From contig NZ_FQVA01000001.1 in NCBI RefSeq assembly GCF_900129095.1, forward strand, positions 1,873,615 to 1,937,614: DNA of 64,000 nucleotides. The letters run 5' to 3'. Made by a program: the position numbers and the translations under genes. Every line of letters starts with the position of its first letter. Position 1 is the stretch's first letter. This DNA is from Microbulbifer donghaiensis (GTDB lineage Bacteria; Pseudomonadota; Gammaproteobacteria; Pseudomonadales; Cellvibrionaceae). Of the stretch, positions 53,896 through 62,378 are shown piece by piece. The notes under the pieces are model-generated. The model ran no database searches. It saw only the letters and a program-made list of their open reading frames with translations, and had not been told where the DNA came from.

Positions 53896-54915
53896 ATGAA
53901 AAAGTCACCCGTATCGAAGCTGGTTTTCTCACTGTTCTTCGCCCTGGACGCCGCCGTCGCCTTCGCGGCCGGCTCTGCCGGCGTCGAGCAGAACACACAG
54001 AAATTTCTCGAAGCACTCGAGCAGGGCGGCGGCAAGCCGCTCGAACAACTGTCACCCCGGGATGCGCGCGCGGTACTGACCGGCGCCCAGCAGGGCGCCA
54101 AGCTGCCACCGGCGGATGTAGCGGAAAAGACCATCGAGGTGGACGGCAAGCCGCTGCGGCTGACCATCGTCAAGCCGCAGGGCAGCAAGGGAACGCTGCC
54201 GGTATTTATGTACTTCCACGGCGGCGGCTGGGTGCTGGGCGACTACCCGACTCACGAGCGCCTGATCCGCGACCTGGTCAACCGCTCGGGCGCAGCGGCC
54301 GTGTACGTGGACTACACGCCCTCCCCGGAAGCCAAATACCCGACCGCTATCAACCAGGCCTACGCGGCCACCAAATGGGTCGCGGAACACGGTAAGGAAA
54401 TCGGTGTGGACGGATCCCGTCTCGCAGTAGCCGGCAACAGCGTCGGCGGCAATATGGCTGCAGTGGTGGCGCTGATGGCCAAGGACAAAGGCACGCCGAA
54501 AATCCGCTTCCAGTTGCTGCTGTGGCCGGTGACCGACGCCAACTTCGACACGGCATCCTACAAGGAGTTTGCCGATGGCCACTTCCTGACCCGCAACATG
54601 ATGCGGTGGTTCTGGGACAACTACACCACCAACCCGAAGGAGCGCGCCGAGATCTACGCATCGCCGCTGCGCGCGACCACCGCGCAACTCAAGGGACTGC
54701 CACCGGCGCTGGTGCAGACCGCGGAAATGGACGTGCTGCGCGACGAGGGTGAAGCCTATGCGCGCAAGCTGAACGACGCCGGTGTGACCGTCACCGCAGT
54801 GCGCTACAACGGCATGATCCACGACTACGGCCTGCTCAATCCCCTGAGCAATGTGCCGGCGGTGCAGGATGCCCTGGATCAGGCTGGTGCCGAACTGAAG
54901 GACCACCTGCAGTAA
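53896..54915 (+). CDS. secreted alpha/beta hydrolase of the HSL (GDXG) esterase family
   Basis: 339 residues with GGAGGT upstream of the ATG. Signal peptide up to about residue 22 (LVFSLFFALDAAVAFA). Oxyanion motif FMYFHGGGWVLGDYPTHERL, nucleophile Ser in VAGNSVGGNMAAVVALMA, Asp in TAEMDVLRDEGEAYA and His in NGMIHDYGLLNPL. It hydrolyses short-chain esters or lipids in the periplasm or outside. GNSVGG replaces the usual GDSAGG of the family. It lies 53 bases after ohr and may be cotranscribed. Confidence 0.9.
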   Translation: MKKSPVSKLVFSLFFALDAAVAFAAGSAGVEQNTQKFLEALEQGGGKPLEQLSPRDARAVLTGAQQGAKLPPADVAEKTIEVDGKPLRLTIVKPQGSKGTLPVFMYFHGGGWVLGDYPTHERLIRDLVNRSGAAAVYVDYTPSPEAKYPTAINQAYAATKWVAEHGKEIGVDGSRLAVAGNSVGGNMAAVVALMAKDKGTPKIRFQLLLWPVTDANFDTASYKEFADGHFLTRNMMRWFWDNYTTNPKERAEIYASPLRATTAQLKGLPPALVQTAEMDVLRDEGEAYARKLNDAGVTVTAVRYNGMIHDYGLLNPLSNVPAVQDALDQAGAELKDHLQ

Positions 54916-54932
54916 ACGGGCGATCCAGCCAA

Positions 54933-54956
54933 GAAGGCCCCTTTTCAGGGGCCTTC
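54933..54956 (+). terminator. hairpin after the esterase, first copy
   Basis: Stem GAAGGCCCC / GGGGCCTTC around TTTTCA, 18 bases past the esterase stop. An identical 24-base copy lies at 55182-55205, where it is followed by TTT. Here it is followed by CAGG, so this copy has lost its T-run. Confidence 0.7.
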
Positions 54957-54996
54957 CAGGTTGCTGACAAAGTTACGCAGTCAAAATTTAAGGTAA

Positions 54997-55129
54997 AGTG
55001 CTAGGACGAGTATTTCGAACCGTCGGCGACAGGGCCGAAGGCGCCGCGAATGCGTGCAGCGGCCGGACCGTCGCCGCCGGAGCTTACAGGGATGTATTCA
55101 CAGCGTTTCGAAATGCTCGTCCTAGTGCT
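54997..55129. repeat. 133-bp hairpin repeat element with 23-bp inverted ends
   Basis: Arms 54997-55019 and 55107-55129 match inversely with three mismatches (core CTAGGACGAG / CTCGTCCTAG). The interior is GC-rich and contains TACAGGGATGTATT (55085-55098), shared with the element at 20021-20142. No gene. Confidence 0.7.
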
Positions 55130-55181
55130 TGACCGCCACCGCACCAGCTCAGAACGGAATGTGGGGTTTATTAACAGTCTG

Positions 55182-55205
55182 GAAGGCCCCTTTTCAGGGG
55201 CCTTC
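55182..55205 (+). terminator. hairpin, second copy
   Basis: Exact copy of 54933-54956, followed by TTT. Together the two copies flank the 133-bp repeat, as if the terminator region had been duplicated around it. It may serve both the esterase and the convergent lipoprotein gene. Confidence 0.75.
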
Positions 55206-55227
55206 TTTGCTGCGGCAGGGAAAACTT

Positions 55228-55437
55228 CTACTCTTCTGTGCCCAGCAATTCACGCCGCTCGCGCTGATAGTCGGAATAGGACTGGTCGTACTGCTGGATG
55301 CAGTCGCGGTACTGGGGCCCGGAAAATTTTTCGCAGTCTTGCAGGCGGTTCTGATGGACCGCGTCATAAACCTGCTGATGGCTGCAAGCCGCCAGTAGCG
55401 AAACCGACAACGCGCTCAAGATAATCCTTCTCAGCAT
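55228..55437 (-). CDS. small lipoprotein
   Basis: 69 residues from the ATG at 55437. The signal peptide ends in the lipobox SLLAAC (Cys18). The mature part is polar and helical, with one cysteine pair (LQDCEKFSGPQYRDCIQQYDQSY, C-x(11)-C) and Tyr/Gln-rich repeats. No family is recognised; similar small lipoproteins are common in this group of bacteria. Ends just past the duplicated terminator and is convergent with the esterase. Confidence 0.65.
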   Translation of the reverse strand: MLRRIILSALSVSLLAACSHQQVYDAVHQNRLQDCEKFSGPQYRDCIQQYDQSYSDYQRERRELLGTEE

Positions 55438-55474
55438 TTTTCCTCCCTGAAATCCGCCGGTCAAACTCCACGCG

Positions 55475-56434
55475 CTAGCGGTTTGCCGTCGCCCCATTGG
55501 CGATCTGAAAGCCGATGCGCGCCGCGGTGCGCGCCGCGTGGTCCTCAATGTCGAAATACGGATTGAACTCCGCCATGTCAGCGAGACATACCTTGTTGGA
55601 ATCCAGGACCGTGTCCAGCAGTGGCTCGAACAGCTCCAGCGACAGGCCGCGGCCGGCCGGCGCACTGACGGCGGGCATCACCGCCGCGGGGAATACGTCC
55701 AGGTCGACAGTCAGGTAGACGAAGTCCACCCCGTCGATAAATTCGCGAATCTGCTCCTTCACTGATTCCAGCTGCCAGCTGGTGATGTCGCGGTCGCGGA
55801 TCACCTTCACCCCCAGCTCGTCAGCGCGGTTGTAAAGCGCCGGGGTGTTGGCATTGTCGGCGGCGCCGACGCAGAGGTAATTGAACGGGCGGCCGTTGAT
55901 CTCGCACTGCTCGGCGATCTGGTAGAAGGGTGTACCGGATGAGCCCTTGGGCGCGGGGATGCGCAGGTCCAGGTGGGCATCGAAGTTGATGACGCCGAGG
56001 GTCTTTTCCCGGTGCAGTTCGCGCATCCAGCGCGCTATGCCCTGGAAGCTACCGTAGGCAATTTCGTGACCGCCGCCGAGCACCAGCGGGAAATGACCGC
56101 CGTTCAGCAGTTCGCTAACTCGTGCACCGAGCAGCGACTGGCCGGATTCAAGGTCCTCTTTCTCGACTTTCACGTTGCCGGCGTCATACAGCGGCGCATC
56201 GAAGGTGGCGGGCAGGTTGGCCATGGCCAGGCGCAGGATGCGCGGCCCCTTGGCCGCACCGATACGGCCTTTGTTGCGGCGCACTCCCTCGTCGGAGACA
56301 AAGCCGAGAATGGCCAGGCCCGGCTCGCTGTCCAGTTGCAGCGGCGTGATGCGCTGGTGCCAGCGCTCACCGGCCTTACCGTCTTCGGTATCGGTGCGGC
56401 CGCTCCACAGATTCATATCAGCCAGCTGTAACAT
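55475..56434 (-). CDS. hutG: formimidoylglutamase
   Basis: 319 residues, arginase fold, from an ATG five bases after AGGAGG. The binuclear Mn ligands are in LVLGGGHEIAYGSFQG, INFDAHLDLRIP and VYLTVDLDVFPAAVMP. It hydrolyses N-formimidoyl-glutamate to glutamate and formamide, the last step of the short histidine pathway. It overlaps the hutI stop by 17 bases and so is coupled to it. Confidence 0.95.
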   Translation of the reverse strand: MLQLADMNLWSGRTDTEDGKAGERWHQRITPLQLDSEPGLAILGFVSDEGVRRNKGRIGAAKGPRILRLAMANLPATFDAPLYDAGNVKVEKEDLESGQSLLGARVSELLNGGHFPLVLGGGHEIAYGSFQGIARWMRELHREKTLGVINFDAHLDLRIPAPKGSSGTPFYQIAEQCEINGRPFNYLCVGAADNANTPALYNRADELGVKVIRDRDITSWQLESVKEQIREFIDGVDFVYLTVDLDVFPAAVMPAVSAPAGRGLSLELFEPLLDTVLDSNKVCLADMAEFNPYFDIEDHAARTAARIGFQIANGATANR

Positions 56435-57668
56435 CTCTGCCTCCTACTGTTTTACCAGCGAAGAAAATCTGCGCGGGTTTCAGCGCGCCCACTTCATAGG
56501 CCAGCTGGTCGGGAGTTTCCATCGGCCACAGCACCATGTCGGCGCGCAGGCCCGGGCGCAGCACGCCGCGGGAACAGCACAGTCCCAGCGCGCGCGCCGC
56601 CGAGCGGGTGACGCCGGCGAGCGCCTCGGCCGGCGTCAGGCCGAACAGGTTGCAGCCCATGTTCATCATCAGGCGCAGCGAGGCAATCGGGCAGCTGCCC
56701 GGATTCAGGTCGGTGGACAGCGCCATGCACACGCCCGACGCGCGCAACTTGTCCACCGGCGGCATCTGTGTCTCTCGCAGCGTGTAGAAGGCGCCGGGCA
56801 GCAGTACGGCGACGGTGCCACTCTCGGCCATGGCCGCCACATCGGCGTCGGTGATGTACTCGATATGATCCACTGATAGCGCGCTGGAACGTGCCGCCAT
56901 GGCGGTGGCACCGGTGCGCGCCAGCTGCTCCGCGTGCACTTTCACCGGCAGGTCGAGCTGCTTCGCGCAGTCGATCACCCGCTGGCACTGCTCGACCGAG
57001 AAGGCGATGGACTCACAGAACATATCCACCGCATCCGCCAGTTGCTCCCTGGCCACTGCCGGCAGGATTTCCTCGCACACCAGATCGATATATTCATCCG
57101 GGCGCCCGTCGAATTCCGGTGGCAGTGCGTGGGCCGCCAGGCAGGTGGTGGTGATCTCCACCGGGTGGTGCTGGGCCAGGCGGCGCGCCGTGCGCAACTG
57201 TTTCAATTCGGTGTCCAGGTCCAGTCCGTAACCGGATTTCACTTCCACCGTGGTCACGCCTTCGGACATCAGCGCGTGCAGGCGCGGTTCGGCGGCGCGG
57301 TACAGCTCCTCGGCACTGGCCGCGCGGGTGGCGCGCACGGTGGACAGGATGCCACCGCCGGAGCGGGCGACTTCCTCGTAGCTTTCACCGCCGAGGCGGC
57401 GGGCGAACTCCGACGCGCGGTGGCCGCCGTAAACGAGGTGGGTGTGGCAGTCGATCAGGCCCGGCGTCAGCCACTGCCCCTCGCCGTCCAGCGTCTTGTC
57501 CGGCGCACAATCCGGCAGCTCCTTGCGCGGCCCCAGCCACACAATCTTGCCCCCGGTCACCGCCACAGCGGCATCCTCGACGGCACCGTAACCGCCGACG
57601 ATGGAAGGGTCCATGGTGGCAGCGTGTACATTGGTAATCAGCAGATCGCAGCGTTCTGTCATAGGCAC
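56418..57668 (-). CDS. hutI: imidazolonepropionase
   Basis: 416 residues, amidohydrolase. Metal site GLIDCHTHLVYGGHRASEF, substrate loop FARRLGGESYEEVARSGGGILSTVRATRAA, and later VKVHAEQLARTGATAMAA with a metal His. It opens imidazolone propionate to formimidoylglutamate, step three of histidine breakdown. First gene of the minus-strand hutI-hutG pair, divergent from hutC with 225 bases between. Confidence 0.96.
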   Translation of the reverse strand: MPMTERCDLLITNVHAATMDPSIVGGYGAVEDAAVAVTGGKIVWLGPRKELPDCAPDKTLDGEGQWLTPGLIDCHTHLVYGGHRASEFARRLGGESYEEVARSGGGILSTVRATRAASAEELYRAAEPRLHALMSEGVTTVEVKSGYGLDLDTELKQLRTARRLAQHHPVEITTTCLAAHALPPEFDGRPDEYIDLVCEEILPAVAREQLADAVDMFCESIAFSVEQCQRVIDCAKQLDLPVKVHAEQLARTGATAMAARSSALSVDHIEYITDADVAAMAESGTVAVLLPGAFYTLRETQMPPVDKLRASGVCMALSTDLNPGSCPIASLRLMMNMGCNLFGLTPAEALAGVTRSAARALGLCCSRGVLRPGLRADMVLWPMETPDQLAYEVGALKPAQIFFAGKTVGGRDVTAG

Positions 57669-57843
57669 TCTTAGTTCCCGGCGCTTGCGCGCAGGCCGCC
57701 TTCCGGCGTCTGGGCGGCGCGGATTTCCTTTTTCTAACCATAGACGTTCGGTCAGCTGACCGAGTGGGTTTATCGGCGGACAACTTCGTCCATTGCTCGC
57801 CCGGCTTGACAGTCACCCCCGGGGCGACCATAGTAAGCACACT

Positions 57844-57867
57844 CTTGTATATACAACCATATACAAG
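57844..57867. promoter_or_regulatory. candidate HutC operator in the hut divergent region
   Basis: Nine-base arms CTTGTATAT (57844-57852) and ATATACAAG (57859-57867), with an overlapping 12-base perfect palindrome TTGTATATACAA at 57845-57856. It lies 26 bases before the hutC ATG. HutC-type GntR repressors bind TGTA...TACA palindromes, which fits well. It could control both hut operons. Confidence 0.65.
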
Positions 57868-57892
57868 CAAGAACAGCACTGTACCTGAGTTT

Positions 57893-58639
57893 ATGTCGAA
57901 CCCCAAGAGCAACACGGCAAGAGAGCCCGCGGCCCAAGGCAGTGAACCGCGCTATGCGGCGATCAAGCGCCATATCCGCCAGCAGATCGAATCCGGCCAG
58001 TGGCCGGTGCACTTCCAGGTGCCGTCGGAGAATCAGCTGGCACAGGAGTTCGGCGTCAGTCGCATGACCGCGCGCCGCGCCCTCAGCGAACTGACCGACG
58101 AGGGCGTGCTGATGCGCTCCCAGGGGCTCGGCACTTTCGTCGCCGAACCGGTGCCGGCGGGCTCGCTGCTGGAGGTGCGCAATATTGCCGACGAGATCTC
58201 CGCCCGTGGTCACAGTTATAGCAATCGCATTCTATTGTTGCAGGAGTGCCCGGCCACGGCTGACGTGGCTCGCGCCCTGGGCATGCACGAGGGCGCGCGT
58301 GTCTTCCACTCGATCATAGTGCACTGCGACAACGAGCTGCCGATCCAGTGGGAAGAGCGCTTTACCAATCCGGCGCTGGCACCGGACTACCTGCAGCAGG
58401 ATTTCAGCGCCACGACACCCAATGCCTATCTGTCCCGGGTGGCACCGCTGACCGAAGCCGACACCACGGTGGAGGCGGTTGCGGCGAATCCGGACATCAG
58501 TGCGGCGCTGGCGATAGACGCGCACAGCGCCTGTCTGCAGATATGGCGGCGCACCAAGAGCAGTGCCGGCACCGTGAGTTTTGCGCGCCTGGTGCACCCG
58601 GGCAATCGCTACCGCCTCGGTGCCCAGTTGAGATTTTGA
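57893..58639 (+). CDS. hutC: histidine utilization repressor
   Basis: 248 residues from the ATG at 57893; an earlier in-frame ATG at 57764 would run through the operator palindrome. GntR-type winged helix (RYAAIKRHIRQQIESGQWPVHFQVPSENQLAQEFGVSRMTARRALSELTDEGVLMRSQGLGTFVA) and a UbiC-like effector domain (about 95-245) that senses urocanate. Its position between hutIG and hutUH fits the role of repressing both. Confidence 0.94.
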   Translation: MSNPKSNTAREPAAQGSEPRYAAIKRHIRQQIESGQWPVHFQVPSENQLAQEFGVSRMTARRALSELTDEGVLMRSQGLGTFVAEPVPAGSLLEVRNIADEISARGHSYSNRILLLQECPATADVARALGMHEGARVFHSIIVHCDNELPIQWEERFTNPALAPDYLQQDFSATTPNAYLSRVAPLTEADTTVEAVAANPDISAALAIDAHSACLQIWRRTKSSAGTVSFARLVHPGNRYRLGAQLRF

Positions 58640-58650
58640 ATCCCCAAATT

Positions 58651-58678
58651 CGTCATCCCGGCTCAGGCCGGAATGACG
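58651..58678. repeat. 28-bp palindromic repeat (hutC-hutU gap)
   Basis: CGTCATCCCGGC and GCCGGAATGACG are near-perfect inverses. It is a common REP-type intergenic sequence; a related one lies before hutH. Confidence 0.7.
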
Positions 58679-58711
58679 CATAAATTTTCTGAAAATATTT
58701 GCGAGGTAATC

Positions 58712-60385
58712 ATGACCGACAAACGCCACGATCCGAGCCGCAAAATTACCGCACCGCGCGGCACCGAACTGAATGCCAAGAGCTGGCTGACCGAGGCGCC
58801 GCTGCGCATGCTGATGAACAACCTGGATCCGGATGTGGCCGAGCGCCCGGAAGACCTGGTCGTCTACGGCGGCATCGGCCGCGCCGCGCGCGACTGGGAA
58901 TGCTTCGACAAGATCGTCGAAGTGCTGAAGCGCCTCGAGGACGACGAGACCCTGCTGGTGCAGTCCGGCAAGCCGGTGGGCGTATTCAAGACCCACGCCG
59001 ACGCCCCGCGCGTACTGCTGGCCAACTCCAACCTGGTACCGCACTGGGCCACCTGGGAACACTTCAACGAACTGGATAAGAAAGGCCTGGCCATGTACGG
59101 CCAGATGACCGCCGGCTCCTGGATCTACATCGGCTCCCAGGGCATCGTGCAGGGCACCTACGAGACCTTTGCCGCGGTAGCCCGCCAGCACTTCGACGGC
59201 GTTGCCACCGGCAAGTGGATTCTGACCGGCGGCCTCGGCGGTATGGGCGGCGCCCAGCCCCTCGCCGCGACCATGGCCGGCTTCTCCATGATCGCCGTCG
59301 AGTGCGACGAGACCCGTATCGATTTCCGCCTGCGCACCGGCTATGTGGACAAGAAAGCCACGAGCCTCGACGAAGCCCTGCAGATGATCGAAGACGCCAA
59401 GGCGCAAGGCGAAGCGATTTCCGTGGGTCTGCTCGGCAACTGCGCGGATATCTTCCCGGAAATCGTCGCGCGCAATATCCTGCCGGATTCGGTTACCGAC
59501 CAGACTTCCGCCCACGACCCGCTGAACGGCTACCTGCCGAAAGGCTGGACCCTGGATCAGGCCGCCGAGATGCGCAAGAAAGACCCGGCGCTGGTGGTCA
59601 AGGAAGCGAAAAAATCCATGGCCATCCAGGTCGAGGCAATGCTGGAGCTGCAGAAGCGCGGCGCCGCCACCCTGGACTACGGCAACAACATCCGCCAGAT
59701 GGCCTTCGAGGAAGGCGTGCAGAACGCCTTCGATTTCCCCGGCTTCGTGCCCGCCTATATCCGCCCGCTGTTCTGCGAGGGCATCGGTCCCTTCCGCTGG
59801 GCGGCCCTGTCCGGCAACCCGGAGGATATCTACAAGACCGATGCCAAGGTGAAGGAGCTGATCCCGGACAACCCGCAGCTGCACAACTGGCTCGACATGG
59901 CGCGCGAGCGCATTCAGTTCCAGGGCCTGCCCGCGCGTATCTGCTGGGTCGGCCTGAAAGACCGCGCGCGCCTGGCGCTGGCATTCAACGAGATGGTCGC
60001 CAACGGCGAGCTGGAAGCGCCGGTAGTGATCGGCCGCGACCACCTCGACTCCGGCTCCGTGGCCAGCCCCAACCGCGAAACCGAAGCGATGATGGACGGC
60101 AGTGACGCCGTGTCCGACTGGCCGCTGCTGAACGCGCTGCTGAATACCGCCTCCGGTGCCACCTGGGTGTCCCTGCACCACGGCGGCGGCGTCGGCATGG
60201 GCTTCAGCCAGCACTCCGGCGTGGTGATCGTCTGTGACGGCACCGAGGCGGCGCGCAAGCGCATCGAACGCGTGCTGTGGAACGACCCGGCCACCGGCGT
60301 AATGCGCCACGCCGATGCCGGCTATGACATCGCGAAAAACTGCGCGAAAGAGCAGGGGCTAGACCTGCCGATGCTGAAAGACTGA
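58712..60385 (+). CDS. hutU: urocanate hydratase
   Basis: 557 residues from the ATG at 58712 (GAGGT six bases upstream). NAD-binding stretch [22 protein letters not shown], and the family-typical [20 protein letters not shown] and [22 protein letters not shown]. It adds water to urocanate, step two of histidine breakdown, with tightly bound NAD. It follows hutC with a 72-bp gap holding a REP-type palindrome. Confidence 0.97.
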   Translation: MTDKRHDPSRKITAPRGTELNAKSWLTEAPLRMLMNNLDPDVAERPEDLVVYGGIGRAARDWECFDKIVEVLKRLEDDETLLVQSGKPVGVFKTHADAPRVLLANSNLVPHWATWEHFNELDKKGLAMYGQMTAGSWIYIGSQGIVQGTYETFAAVARQHFDGVATGKWILTGGLGGMGGAQPLAATMAGFSMIAVECDETRIDFRLRTGYVDKKATSLDEALQMIEDAKAQGEAISVGLLGNCADIFPEIVARNILPDSVTDQTSAHDPLNGYLPKGWTLDQAAEMRKKDPALVVKEAKKSMAIQVEAMLELQKRGAATLDYGNNIRQMAFEEGVQNAFDFPGFVPAYIRPLFCEGIGPFRWAALSGNPEDIYKTDAKVKELIPDNPQLHNWLDMARERIQFQGLPARICWVGLKDRARLALAFNEMVANGELEAPVVIGRDHLDSGSVASPNRETEAMMDGSDAVSDWPLLNALLNTASGATWVSLHHGGGVGMGFSQHSGVVIVCDGTEAARKRIERVLWNDPATGVMRHADAGYDIAKNCAKEQGLDLPMLKD

Positions 60386-60386
60386 T

Positions 60387-60531
60387 TAGAGGCTGGTTCA
60401 CAACTACTGCGCGGGCGCCTGGCGGCGTTCGGCGGTGCTCGGCATCCTCATGTACGCTCTGTACATTCCGGTGCCTCCGCTCCGGCGACCACCACCAGCC
60501 ACCCGCTCGCTACGCTGTGAACCAGCCTCTA
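60387..60531. repeat. 145-bp hairpin repeat element with 16-bp perfect inverted ends
   Basis: TAGAGGCTGGTTCACA at 60387-60402 and its exact inverse at 60516-60531. It begins two bases after the hutU stop. The GC-rich interior contains no gene. Confidence 0.75.
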
Positions 60532-60551
60532 GCGACAGAGAATTTGAAATT

Positions 60552-60642
60552 CGTCATCCCGGACTCGATCCGGGATCCAGCAACCGCACCGTCTGCAAGC
60601 ACGGTACCGCACAACTGGACACCGGCCTGCGCCGGTGTGACG
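60552..60642. repeat. composite REP-like repeat before hutH
   Basis: CGTCATCCCGG at the left and CCGGTGTGACG at the right are inverses, enclosing two smaller stems (TCCCGGA / TCCGGGA at 60557-60575 and CACCGGC / GCCGGTG at 60620-60637). Its left part resembles 58651-58678. Confidence 0.6.
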
Positions 60643-60676
60643 ACAAGGTAGATAATTATTTTCGGTGAATAAATCT

Positions 60677-62227
60677 ATGTACAAACTGGAAATCGATCCC
60701 GGTCAACTGAGCCTGGCGCAGCTGCGCCGCGTGGCGCGTGAACCGGTACAGCTGTCACTGGCGAAAAGCGCCTACCCGGCCATCGAGGCGTCGGCCAAAA
60801 CCGTTGCCCAGGTGCTGTCGGAAGGGCGCACCGTCTACGGCATCAACACCGGTTTCGGACTGCTGGCCAACACCCGTATCGAGAAGAAGGATCTGGAAGC
60901 ACTGCAGCGCGCCATCGTGCTGTCCCACGCGGCCGGTACCGGCAACTTTATGAGCGAGGCCACCGTGCGCCTGCTGATGGTGCTGAAGATCAACTCCCTC
61001 GCCCGCGGTTTTTCCGGCGTGCGCGCCGAGCTGATCGAGGCGCTGATCAAACTGGTCAATGCCGAGGTCTTCCCGGCGATTCCCGAGAAGGGTTCTGTGG
61101 GCGCCTCCGGCGACCTGGCACCGCTGGCGCATATGAGCGTGGTACTGCTCGGCGAGGGTGAAGTATTTATCGGCGGCAAACGCCAATCCGCCGCCGCAGG
61201 CCTGAAAAAAGCCGGCCTGGAGCCGCTGACGCTGGCGCCGAAGGAAGGTCTGGCACTGCTGAACGGCACCCAGGCCTCCACCGCCTTCGCGCTGCTGGGC
61301 ATGTTCGCCGCGGAAGACCTGTTTGCCGGCGGCCTGGTGACCGGCGCCCTGACGCTGGAGGCGGCCAAGGGTTCGCGCCGCCCGTTCGACGATCGCATCC
61401 ACGCGGCGCGCGGCCAGAATGCACAGCGCCAGGTAGCGGCGATGTACCGCGACCTGCTCGGCGACCGCAGTGATATCGGCGAATCGCACCAGTTCTGCGA
61501 AAAGGTACAGGACCCCTATTCCCTGCGCTGTCAGCCGCAGGTGATGGGCGCCTGCCTGCAGCAGATTCGCTTCGCCGCCGAAGTGCTGCTCGCCGAAGCC
61601 AACGGCGTGTCCGACAACCCGCTGGTGTTTACCGACGAGAAAAACCCGGAGAATTCCGACATCATCTCCGGTGGCAACTTCCACGCGGAGCCGGTGGCGA
61701 TGGTCGCCGACAACCTGGCGCTGGCGCTGGCGGAAATCGGCGCGCTGTCCGAGCGCCGCATGGCGCTGCTGATCGACACCAACCTGTCCGGCCTGCCGCC
61801 GTTCCTGGTGGAGAACGGCGGGGTCAACTCCGGCTTTATGATCGCCCAGGTCACCTCGGCGGCACTCGCCAGCGAAAACAAGACGTTCGCCCACCCGGCC
61901 TGTGTCGACTCGCTGCCGACCTCCGCCAACCAGGAGGACCACGTGTCCATGGCGACCTTCGCCGGTCGCCGCCTGCGCGATATGGCCGACAACACCTGCG
62001 GCATTCTCGCGGTGGAACTGCTGGCCGCCTGCCAGGGACTGGATTTCCGCGCGCCGCTGAAGAGCACGGAAAAACTGGAGGCCGCCAAGGGCAGGCTGCG
62101 CGAGCGCGTTTCTTTCTACGACAAGGACCGCTATTTCGCCCCGGATATCGAGCAGGCCAAGCAGCTACTGGCCAGTGCGGATTACCTGCAGTTTGTCGAC
62201 CCGCAGCTGCTGCCCAGCACGCACTGA
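60677..62227 (+). CDS. hutH: histidine ammonia-lyase
   Basis: 516 residues from the ATG at 60677, with GGTGA eight bases upstream; a GTG at 60665 would add four residues. The MIO prosthetic group forms from Ala-Ser-Gly in [23 protein letters not shown]. The catalytic region also has [16 protein letters not shown] and [15 protein letters not shown]. It deaminates histidine to urocanate, step one of the pathway. Last hut gene, ending in a strong terminator. Confidence 0.97.
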   Translation: MYKLEIDPGQLSLAQLRRVAREPVQLSLAKSAYPAIEASAKTVAQVLSEGRTVYGINTGFGLLANTRIEKKDLEALQRAIVLSHAAGTGNFMSEATVRLLMVLKINSLARGFSGVRAELIEALIKLVNAEVFPAIPEKGSVGASGDLAPLAHMSVVLLGEGEVFIGGKRQSAAAGLKKAGLEPLTLAPKEGLALLNGTQASTAFALLGMFAAEDLFAGGLVTGALTLEAAKGSRRPFDDRIHAARGQNAQRQVAAMYRDLLGDRSDIGESHQFCEKVQDPYSLRCQPQVMGACLQQIRFAAEVLLAEANGVSDNPLVFTDEKNPENSDIISGGNFHAEPVAMVADNLALALAEIGALSERRMALLIDTNLSGLPPFLVENGGVNSGFMIAQVTSAALASENKTFAHPACVDSLPTSANQEDHVSMATFAGRRLRDMADNTCGILAVELLAACQGLDFRAPLKSTEKLEAAKGRLRERVSFYDKDRYFAPDIEQAKQLLASADYLQFVDPQLLPSTH

Positions 62228-62244
62228 CTGACTGCCCCCTCCTC

Positions 62245-62278
62245 AAAGGCGCCGCGTTAAACCGGCGCCTTTTCTTTT
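62245..62278 (+). terminator. Rho-independent terminator of the hut plus-strand operon
   Basis: Stem AAGGCGCCG / CGGCGCCTT with an eight-base loop, followed by TTCTTTT, 18 bases past the hutH stop. Confidence 0.88.
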
Positions 62279-62378
62279 GGCGACGCGCCACCCTGCCGCC
62301 GCTTTCCAAGCACCGGGCATTGTGCAATGCTGCCCGCGGAGTAACGGATGTACACCAAAAATAATGCAGGAATTAGCC

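Noticed and set aside
58232-60310. 692-residue open frame opposite hutU
   Set aside because: Antisense shadow of urocanate hydratase, with repetitive His/Gly/Gln composition.
60755-61942. 395-residue open frame opposite hutH
   Set aside because: Antisense shadow of histidine ammonia-lyase.
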